This document shows positions 55,196 to 64,000 of a DNA stretch of 64,000 bases, piece after piece. The notes below the pieces were generated by a model that ran no database searches, was not told the origin of the DNA, and saw nothing but the letters and a program-made list of their open reading frames with translations. The stretch covers positions 2,232,001-2,296,000 of the forward strand of contig NC_092806.1 of the NCBI RefSeq assembly GCF_040954645.1, in the 5' to 3' direction. A program made the translations under genes and the position numbers. The stretch comes from Diabrotica undecimpunctata (lineage: Eukaryota; Arthropoda; Insecta; Coleoptera; Chrysomelidae). Numbering within the stretch: the stretch's first letter is position 1; every line of letters starts with the position of its first letter.

Positions 55196-55447
55196 TCAGT
55201 CGAGATCTGTATGTTTTTTTTTGGTGGCCACATAGGCAGAGGATGATGCTTTACATAAGTATGTTGTTGCAAAAGGGAAAAGAATAATTTTCCCTTTATC
55301 TGAAAAATTCGTTATTTTAAAATCGTCTTGAAATTGACACCAATAATCTACTAGTGATTTACTTTCAAATTGTCTTTTATCGTAGAATCCAATATCAAAT
55401 CTATTAGGCATGTATATTGCTGAGAAGGAAGCTGGTTTTTTTAACAC
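55196..55447 (-). pseudogene. hAT transposase C-terminal fragment
   Basis: Minus strand: LVDYWCQFQDDFKITNFSDK, then LFPFATTYLCKASSSAYVAT and KKKHTDLD. This matches the C-terminal dimerisation region of Buster/ZBED5-like hAT transposases (usual TTYLCE.GFS). No upstream catalytic part is visible. Confidence 0.65.
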
Positions 55448-56480
55448 TGCAAGTTGTGCATCAGCAACTCAGAAGTTTTCTTTAATTTTGTTGTGCAATT
55501 TCTCAGGCTAGCTAAATATTTTCTTCGAGAAAGCCGCCTTACTTCCGCATAAAGAAGTAAAGACAAATATATATTGCCCACGTCATCGCACACCACTCTA
55601 AACAGCCTTGTAAGTCAGTGGTCGTAATTTGATAAAATTACGGTTTCGTTTAAGATTACTTTTAAGGAAGGTGGCACTTTTTTCACAGCTAGGCTATGAC
55701 AACCAAGGATACAGTGGCTACTGCTGCATTCGTTGGCGATATTATAATAAATAAATATCCAATAAAAATAAGTTTCTGGTCACGTATTTCTGATTTTGGT
55801 ATTTCTGATATGGTATAATACTACTTCAGATTTTAATTATCATTACCAAGTAATTTCAATTTGGCATTGATATCTCACTGTTACTTTCAGCCATCGATAA
55901 GCGGACTTTTTTTTAATGTTTAACCATTTGTTATCGCCATAAAGCGGAGCAATGTTTGGAAAACGCTGCTCTAATGTATGCAAGTCTACACTCTAAATCA
56001 GTTATAAAAGCTGTTCTTGTTTAAACTACTTGTTTCTACGCGTTGTACAGACTCTTAGTTAAGCGATGTTTTCCGTTTTTCTCCATACAAGAGGTAGTTT
56101 TAGGGCAAAGCCAGAGGTAGGAGTAGCAAATTTTTTTTTGCAAAGTTCTGAAATTGACATATTCAATAAAATTTTGCTTATTTCTATGATTTTTAGAGGT
56201 TCAGTCAAATTTTCATCCTTAAAGACTCGAGTATATTAGAAGCAACGATGTACGAAATTTGGAGAAGACTGGAATCAATATTTTATTAGATCTGCTATAT
56301 TTGACTGGCATTCTGCGTTCATTACATATAAATTTAAAGGACTTAGAAATAAACGACTGTTGGATTTTGGTCATTTGTGTGTAACCGCGTATCATTTTTC
56401 TAACCGTGTTCAGAACTTGGTCGAACGATATACATAAACCAAAAAAATTAAACATTTGTCTATTGTATTATAACAAAAAA
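55448..56480. other. Unassigned sequence between hAT fragment and gene 5
   Basis: Nothing recognised; short minus-strand frames lack known motifs. A likely gene 5 poly(A) signal (AATAAA, minus) is at 56482-56487, with another at 56532-56537. Confidence 0.45.
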
Positions 56481-56544
56481 ATTTATTTTTAATAATAATA
56501 TATTTTACACATTCAAAAATTATTGTATATATTTATTGTAAAAA

Positions 56545-59500
56545 TTATTTGCCACAGAAGTGCAAATGTTCGCATACACCATCAGGTGAATGTTGAAGCA
56601 GCTCTTCGAAGATCTTGTCGACTTTTGGAAGCAACTCGTGATCGCAGAACTCTCTCAATTCATTAGGTAAAACATTGCATAATCTGTCTGCGTCCCGTTT
56701 AATTTCGTCCTGTAAAAACAAATAGTTGTTTATTGCTTTGTGTTGAATATAAGTCTTTGTTAATTTAAAATTGTTTTCGTTTTTATAGAAAGACATTAGT
56801 AGCTGATGTCTTTTGTAATTATATTTACAATAATGATGTTTTTAGAATAAAAAAAATGTGAAAGAACTACTACATATATGGAATAAGTAAGATATATGCA
56901 GCAGTATTATGTATAATATAAAAGCAGACTATTTTAAAGGAATATACAAAGCATGCGAATCGCGATAGAATATTCCAGAACAAAAGATAACTTTTAAGAC
57001 AAGCAGTATTTTTGTTGTAGAGGTTTGACCACCGCAATCTATGAAAATACTTAGAAAAAGTGCACACGTAACAAAACAATTATCATTTAAAGTGACTTTA
57101 AAACTAACTGGATAATAAAATCATATTGCAAGAGGTTTTTAATGACATCTAAATATATGTTCTAAAGCATATATTAATAATTCTAAATTTATAGTGTCAC
57201 CTTAATTTAAGCATTCTTGTAATTTTTTAATTGCTTTTTGAATGTCAAGTAATGAAACATTGATTTTAATATCTGTTCATTGACTGTAAATAAATTTATT
57301 ATGTATTGGTAAAAAAGGTATAATAAAAATTGCTTCTTAAACTTACCAATGGAATTTTTTCTTCGACGTAATCCTTAATTACAGTGGCGAATGTTATGCA
57401 GGCGTCGCACTCAAATCTAGAAAGAAACGAAATTATATATAATTACTAGTGAATCATGTTTATTTTACAAGTAATATATTGTTCCTATATTGTTACTTAC
57501 TCATCATCAGGCCTAGGTTCAGGCTCACGAGTAGGCTCACGAGTAGGCTCATGATCAGACTCTTGGGCGTAAACGGTAAGAGCTGAAAATAAAGAATACA
57601 TGGTGAGCGAATAAAGAAAGTTTAAAGATATAAATATTTGGGAACTATAATTAACAAGAATACTTAGCACACGTAATACATTAGGTCAAGAATAGGACAA
57701 GCCAGAAGTGCATTAAACAAAATAAAGTAGAAATATCAGGATGCCTTGAAAGATAAGACTATTAAGGTGCTATGCTTTTTTGTTTTATGTGGATACGTAT
57801 ACTGTAAAGCAATTACTGAAACCAGCTAAAGAAAGTTTGATACAACACAGATCAGAGGCCAAAAATTAGAAAATGACATAAAAAATACTACTAGTGATGC
57901 AAGAGAAAAAAATAGGAAAAAGGTGTACAAAAAAAGAATCACAATGAATAATTAGGGAAAATATTAAAACTACTAAGGATATGTATTTGATAAAACAATG
58001 TAAAGAGATAGAATAACTAGAAATAAAATATAATATAAGGACTATTCAAAAACAATAGGAATTACGACCGGAATGGGTGAAAAAATATATCAAGGACACA
58101 TAAAAAAACAAGAAAGGAATACTGCTTATAGATTTGTTTAAGAAATTTAAAAAATGGTACACAAGAGTAGGTAAAGTCAGCGTTTATAACTATCCCTGAA
58201 TAACAAGCAGCAAAAGCGTACCCTGACTATCGAATACTGAGCCTCTTTTGCCATACTTTAAAAGAAATATTTAAAGTGATACATAATAGAATTTATAAAA
58301 AGTTGTGGATGAGAAAAGGGAATGAGATAAGTGAGATGTAGTTCGGATTTTGAAATGAAATGGGTACGTTAAAAAGATTAATTGCGATTCAGATATTGAT
58401 TTAGTGATGTCATTATGTAAACGTTAACCTACACTTGTGCTTTGTTGACTACATGTAACAATAAAACTAATCCAATTGAAACAAAAAGATTACACTGAAA
58501 CCAAAGGGACAGAGGTCAAATTATTGAGCAACAATCAGAAGAAATAAAGATTTGTGTAGGAGTTTGACAATGATGCGTTTTATTGACACTTTTGTTTAAC
58601 TTATATTCTAAACACATTGTATAACACATATTGACAATAAATAATAACGTGACAGAACAAGTAGAACAATAAATGTCTGTACTTGGAAACTTTCATAAAC
58701 AACACCAATGATCATACTGCAGAAACAGGCGAATAGAGATTGTCAGATCAGCATTTATACAAATGAAGTTACTGCTAACGTACAGAAATCTTAATTTGGA
58801 AATCAGACAACACAGCATTGGATGTTATATATTTTCAATATAATTATATGGAGCGGGCACTTGGACAATACAAAAATGCAATTTAAAAAAAAATCGAGGC
58901 TTTCGAGCTCTGGTTATACTGCAGAGTATTTAAAATATCAGAAACTGCTGAAATAACAAATAGAGAAGTCCTGGAGAGGGTTGGCAAAAAAACAGTGTGT
59001 ACTAGTTACCACTACACAAACAATAAAACTGAAATACTTTAGTCACGTGACATGTGGATGAAAATATAAAATTTTAACACTCATAATATAAAAAAAATAT
59101 CAAATCAAGAAAACTTGTTAGTCGAAGGCAAAATTCTTGATCGAAGAGTCTACGTGATTGGTATAAATACAGATCGGTTGATTTATTTAGGACAGAAAAT
59201 TAAAAAAAATATATTCATTATGATTGCCAACCTTCATCGATAGACGGTACTCTGAGAAGAAGAAAATAAGAGCATGAAATCTAAGGAAATGTATTACAGA
59301 CACACTTGAAGTATTTGATCTATGGGCCTAAATAAGAATATTAAGAATAAGTTTAGTATATTGTATCAGAAAGTTTTGATAAAAATAAGAAAATAGAGAA
59401 AAGTGTTAAATACCATTAAAATTTAAGCATTACGGTATTTAACATATTCCTTGAGAAGTGAGACTACTTTAAGTGATTATATAACAAAAAAAATTTCGAA

Positions 59501-60257
59501 AGAGAGGACGTATCTCGTGGTTGAATAACTTAACTGTTTAGAAAGCTCAATTAAACTATTTAGAGTAGTGAAGTTCAAAATACGTTTTTTTGGTGAAGAC
59601 TGCCTAACTTCTTCAAGGAGATGGTACAAAAAAAAATTTAAAAAAACATTAAGTGTTAAAATAGGCTTATAAAACAAAAATTTATATTCGTTAAAATATA
59701 ACAGTCGTAAAGTCAGTCGTCAGTATCTATATTTCGTTTGGAAATTACCTGATGATAAAATCCCTCCATATTAATGATATTAAATCCATATTTTTTATTA
59801 TGCTTTACATATACATATTTTTAACAAAATTAACCATCAGTTCAAATTTCCCTTCTTAAAAAAATGTACTACCCTATAGAGACTCTACACTTGATTGATC
59901 AAAGTTTGGAAGCTTTATAAGGCATATGTTTAAAAGTAATAACTATAATATTTATGTTTTCTTGAAATAATTATTAGCAATCTAATTTTAATTATCATTT
60001 TTCTAGGTTCTGATGGCAATTGAGTCGTGAAGTAAAAATTTGGTATTGTAAGTGTTTGATATTCTTACCATGGACACCCATTATATCCAGTCTATTTGTA
60101 AACATACAACCAAAAATATACACACATAAAAGATATTTAGGATATAAACTAACAAATAATATTAGTTGGTAACACAATATACAGAAATTACATTTTAAAA
60201 ATAAAATAATTGCTTACCAACGCAACTTAAGAGTGCCAAAATCAATATAGATTTCAT
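56545..60257 (-). CDS. Saposin-B-like secreted protein, gene 5
   Basis: Minus-strand exons in coding order: 60257-60218, 57582-57501, 57416-57347 and 56709-56545; the product is 118 aa, the longest and most diverged member. The signal peptide is MKSILILALLSCVALTVYA. The linker exon is 82 nt and carries a perfect internal repeat (EPTREPTREPEPRPDDE). The domain has six cysteines (CDAC, LC, FC, VC, FC), then two extra residues GK before TAA. Intron 2 is only 84 nt; intron 1 (2.6 kb) is filled by a decayed RTE-like LINE. Intron phases match the other four genes. Same structural class; it may have a separate role given its longer linker and tail. Confidence 0.9.
57515..57556 (-). repeat. Minisatellite-like duplication in gene 5 exon 2
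   Basis: A 12-nt unit, GAGCCTACTCGT, is repeated directly in coding orientation and encodes EPTR-EPTR. It explains most of the extra length of this linker exon. Confidence 0.88.
57620..59265 (+). pseudogene. RTE-like LINE, very decayed, gene 5 intron 1
   Basis: Plus-strand scraps: ILKVIHNRIYKKLWM, FGF.NEMGT, VNLHLCFVDY (RT motif A region), LYGAGTWTIQKCNLKK, and near the end RDWYKYRSVDLF. The order agrees with RTE-type proteins. Recognition is better after 58180; the part before is mostly assigned by continuity. Confidence 0.6.
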
Positions 60258-60310
60258 GTTGGAGAATTAGTTAAATTTTACAATAATGTGCAGTGTGATG
60301 GCAGTTCAGA

Positions 60311-60353
60311 TTTATATACTAAAATTCAACCACTTGAAAAAATAACCACTTGA
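60311..60353 (-). promoter_or_regulatory. Gene 5 promoter: two TCAAGTGG boxes plus TATA
   Basis: On the minus strand TCAAGTGG occurs at 60353-60346 and 60337-60330, followed by AGTATATAAA at 60320-60311. The box spacing (16 nt) is close to that in genes 2, 3 and 4. Confidence 0.74.
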
Positions 60354-60359
60354 ATAATA

Positions 60360-61035
60360 ACCTTGTTTAAATGTTGATACTATGCACTATCTTTTTACAT
60401 GTTTTGATGTATGTCAGTGATAATAATAGAATAGTTAATTGTAGTTGTATGACATATTTGTTGATTTAAAATTCTATTTGGATTTGAAAATTTACTTTAA
60501 ATACTTTTAACTGTTCACAAAAGGACAAATAAGGAACAAAAGAAATTGAGATAAGGCTTCAAGATGTAGCAGTAAATCAAAGCAATTTAAATATATTTAT
60601 TTTTGTCTTCTTACGTTAGGACTGAATTTTTTTTTATTTGTTCAGCAGTAGTAGTTGGAATGACGAAGACCAACTTTTGTACCATCTCGCAGGCGACTTT
60701 TCTTTGGTTAAGGGCTGAAATTTGAAACGTCAACAAGAAAAATAAAATAACTAGAAAAAATGAAACGTGCCAAATCCGAAGGAGGCAAAAGTTGTAAAAC
60801 GGTAGTCGAAAACGATTATCAAGAGGCTAACTAATTTAAATTAAGTAAAGTGGGACAGAAAGATATAGACTCCTATTAAACGAGAATAGAGAAGTATGTA
60901 TAAGCAATAGCAAAAGATGAAATAGAAACAGAAACTTCTTATAGCAGTAAAAATCATTAACCATAATGCAAGAATGTAACAACGGAAAAAATAAAGGCCA
61001 TAGAAAAATGTTTACTCGACGAACTAAAACGATTG
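60360..61035. other. Unassigned sequence upstream of gene 5
   Basis: A-rich on the plus strand from 60730, possibly part of the LINE remnant seen again at 61.9-62.3 kb. Nothing firmer is visible. Confidence 0.4.
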
Positions 61036-61039
61036 TAGA

Positions 61040-61910
61040 AAATTACCTTCTTCTTCTTTGAGTGCCGTGTCCGTATTCAGACGTTGGCCGTCATCATGTT
61101 TACAATTTCCTGAAATCTTTCTCTGTCGGTTGTTGTGCGAGATAATTCTTCTACTGTGAAACTACACCATTGTCTAATATTACGCAGCCATGAAAGTTTC
61201 TTTCGACCAATCCATCTCTTTCCTAGTCCATGGTATTAAAGTCTTCCTTTAGTAGTACATGGTATTTAGGTCCTCTAATTATATGGCGTAGTAGCCGAAG
61301 TATTCTGTTTTTCTCCTCTTTATGGTATTTATGAGCAGGCGTTCTAAATTGATCATCTTCATTGGAAGTGTGCGAAACCCACGATATCTTTAGGACTCGT
61401 CTATAGCACAACAATTCGAATGCTTCTAACTTGTTAAGCATTGTGGTTTTTAACGTCCATGTCTCACAACCATACAATAGGATGGACCACACATAACATT
61501 TCAGGATTTTCTTACGAATATTCATCAACAGGTTTCTGTTGCATAAAACTGGTTTCCAGGTCATAAAATCCTTACGTGATATTTCGTTCCTGGTTATTAT
61601 CTCTTCATCAGAGTCACAATTTACATTTAACCAGCTGCCAAGGTATTTGAAATGATTTACCCTTTCGATCTCCTCACCATTAAGAGAAATCAGACCTTGA
61701 TCTATATTGATCTTTCCAACTGCCATCCACTTTGTCTTTGAAATGTTGATTTTAAGGCCTCTCCGATAACTTTCTTCACTGACTAGATTTAGTAATGTTT
61801 GGAGATCTTGTAAATTTTCTGCAAGAATGGCTGTATCGTCAGCGTATCTAATATTGTTGATTACTTCTCCACCTAGTCTTACTCCCTTTTGTCTGTCATC
61901 CAAAGCCTTC
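61040..61910 (-). pseudogene. RTE-like LINE RT/C-terminal fragment
   Basis: Minus-strand frame 61903-61223 is open for 226 codons: GEVINNIRYADDTAILAEN (YADD intact), GLKINISKTKWMAV, VNHFKYLGSWLNVN, VWSILLYGCETWTL, CYRRVLKISWVSH. A frameshift then moves to the C-terminal block (LLRHIIRGPKYHVL), ending in a GAAGAAGAAG tail at 61040. It is 5'-truncated within the RT. Confidence 0.87.
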
Positions 61911-61911
61911 C

Positions 61912-62345
61912 AGAAATTTACCAGACAAAAACAAAAACCATAATAGAAAGAAATAATTCAGAGCATTTTATGAGATTGTTACTATCAACAAAATCAACAA
62001 AATTCAAGGCAACTACAAATCAATGCAGAAGTCTGAATCGTTATTTATTAACAACAAGGAAAGATGTACTGAGTTAGTGGGTAGACTACTTCAACTGGTA
62101 ATTTATTATAGAGAAAGAAGAAGAGAACCAGAAAGACCAAAGGAATTAGGTAAAAAAAATAGATGAGAGAGAAGATGAACAACTAAAGATTGTTGAAGGT
62201 AAAGAAGAAGTTTAAAAATTAACGGGAAATGAATCACCCGGAATAGATAATCTCCCAGCTGAACTATATAAAAAAAGGTTATCCCGTACTATAATGGCAC
62301 TACAAGAGCTCATCAAAAAATATGAACATAAATCCTACTTTCAGT
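61912..62345 (+). pseudogene. LINE RT N-terminal remnant
   Basis: Plus strand: WVDYF.., DEREDEQLKIVEGKEEV, then LTGNESPGIDNLPAELYK, which matches the 'NNKAPG.DGIPAELLK' entry to the RT domain. Several stops. It is opposite in orientation to the neighbouring fragment. Confidence 0.65.
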
Positions 62346-64000
62346 GATTAGTATATTGGAATACCTATATCACCATAATACACAAAATATATGGCAAATA
62401 TGGGAATTTCTATTGGCAAAGCAAGGCAATAGATAAAATGATGAAGATGACGAGATATTACCTATTGGATGTCAAATATCTCTTTACTACTTTATTATTT
62501 TGTGATCATATAGGCTTGCTTTTGCTTTTTATTTATTTTTATAGTTCCTAACATTCTCGTCGTTGTCGAGTTTTCTGCTTTGGTCTTTATTACAAAGCTC
62601 ATATTATTTGGTATTAGGTATGACCCTGTATTTCTTATTTACTTGGATTACTACCAATGCTAATGGATTTATTTCTTTAAAATATCTTTCTAAGATATTC
62701 TAATAAAAGTGACGCCTTTATATTTTTTATCCTTACTTATCTTTGAGGGATACTTGTCCTCCAAAAATGTTGCCTACCCTTGGCGACTCTTTACTATTAT
62801 AGAAGGTTCTTGAACCATAATGTTCTATTTTGAATCAGTTATTTTTTCTTTTTTTGTTTAGATTTACCGTCAACGGTTATACAGCCAGGCACAAAAGAAA
62901 TAGGACAGTATCCGTCATCATAATGTCCCTAAATACCCTAACATAAAGTAAAGAGTACATCGACATTAGGAAAAAAGAAACACAGTCTTCTCGCCTAAGG
63001 ACCAACCAAGGAATAATTTATAAAAGACACAACAAAACTATATCAAAAAGAGAAGAGAATTTGAGAGAAGAGGTTTTAAAATTAAGTAAAAATTTATAAA
63101 GAGAGGACTAAAATCCCTTTCTAATAAGGTGTCACACGACCCCCTTTGTTATTTAAAATTTTCGAGGGGGTACTTATAATTCAAAGGGGGTGCTAAAAGG
63201 GGATAATATTTTCATACTGTAAATTCTCAATTTAAGAATAAAAATCGACCTGTTTCAGGTTTTTTTCAGATAGTACATAATAACGCCAAAAATAAATTTA
63301 TTCCATACATATGGACCGCATGGTATAACAATTTATAGAAAAGATATGAAAACTTATGGAAGAGATAATAAATATTTCGAAGCTGCCATTTTAATTATCT
63401 CTTAAGGGGACAAGATACATCCAAAAAACAATTTACGTTTTCTTTATCCAATTTTATTTTATTACATAGCTTTTTAAATCAAATGATATATTATACTTTA
63501 TAAACAGAAAAGTCGTTATTAACAAAAAAGACCAAAAATGCTGCACAAACTAAACATTCGTACTTTACCTCTTTACCTAATACTGTGAAGGAAACTAATA
63601 GCGATTGATATGATGAGAATAAATGACTGAAATAAAAAACAACTAATATAAAAATGTGTAGATAGAAAAATGTACAAAACAAGCTTAGGTTTCAAAAAAC
63701 AATAGGAAAGTATAAAGGGCTGAAAGTTTTTTCATGCTGAATTATATAACCTATATTCTGAACCAGAATTTAAGTAAAAATATGTTTATAAAAATAACAA
63801 TTAAAGATGTTCATAAAAACGTAAAAATTTTTTTTTATTAATACAAAAAATATCTACTTGATGAAGTTGTGCGGTTTATGGCGTTTCAAATTGTGTATAA
63901 TATCATTTAAGAAATAGCCGCAGGGGAAGCGGTATATGAAATAAGTGTTCCTAAGTAAAGGACTTACTAAAATTTAGTCTTATGGAAGCAGGCCGGAGGT
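62346..64000. other. Unassigned sequence to window end
   Basis: No gene, exon or TE protein supported. A G-rich patch at 63160-63205 (GAGGGGG, AAAGGGGGTG, AAAGGGGA) stands out against the AT-rich background. The window ends inside unrecognised DNA. Confidence 0.5.

Noticed and set aside
62870..62900. Possible saposin exon 2 relic (TTTAGATTTACCGTCAACG)
   Set aside because: Ten matching bases to the gene 1 exon 2 start, but the splice position and frame do not fit and no other exon is nearby.

Overview
This is a stretch of a eukaryotic, almost certainly insect, genome. It is AT-rich, its genes have GT..AG introns and AATAAA poly(A) signals, and most of it is transposable-element (TE) debris of insect type: RTE-like and Jockey/I-type LINEs, Penelope, Tc1/mariner, pogo, hAT, piggyBac, RAG1-like and Ty3/gypsy. 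The TE load and families suggest a beetle with a large genome, but that is a guess. There are no bacterial genes, CRISPR arrays or rRNA, and I found no tRNA gene.

The host content is a cluster of five paralogous four-exon genes for small secreted saposin-B (SAPLIP-type) proteins: gene 1 (+, 3338-11111), gene 2 (-, 16164-18361), gene 3 (+, 32107-36968), gene 4 (+, 50834-53073) and gene 5 (-, 56545-60257). All share the same exon pattern: a 40-nt signal-peptide exon; a variable 55-82 nt Pro/Glu-rich linker exon; a 70-nt exon with Cys1-x2-Cys2; and a 159-165 nt exon with Cys3-Cys6. Intron phases are the same in all five (1, 2, 0). Four promoters share a TATA box preceded by two TYAAGTGG-like boxes; gene 1 keeps one. 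Genes 2 and 3 form a head-to-head duplicate pair, and a broken third copy of their intron 3 (about 19160-20140) lies beside gene 2. A Penelope fragment in intron 3 of all three copies dates the duplication.

Region by region: 0.8-2.2 kb, a Tc1 element with one visible stop; 3.3-11.1 kb, gene 1, its introns filled with LINE pieces; 11.6-16.1 kb, piggyBac, RTE-like and mariner remnants; 16.1-18.4 kb, gene 2; 20.1-24.1 kb, a RAG1/Transib-like transposon between unusually long inverted repeats; 24.8-30.1 kb, a pogo-like element interrupted by a hAT element with perfect 8-bp target duplications; 30.1-31.45 kb, the 5' part of an LTR retrotransposon whose leader holds eight covarying RNA-type hairpins; 32-37 kb, gene 3; 38-42.6 kb, two head-to-head RTE-like copies; 44.0-50.1 kb, an intact Ty3/gypsy element with identical LTRs, encoding a polyprotein with a SAP domain in front and an OARD1/TARG1-like macrodomain plus CCCH zinc finger behind the integrase; 50.8-60.3 kb, genes 4 and 5 with LINE and hAT debris; 60.6-64 kb, more LINE debris and unrecognised sequence.

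The most notable items are the gypsy polyprotein with its extra domains, the hairpin array with compensatory base changes, the RAG1-like element with long inverted repeats, and the saposin-like cluster with its shared promoter module.
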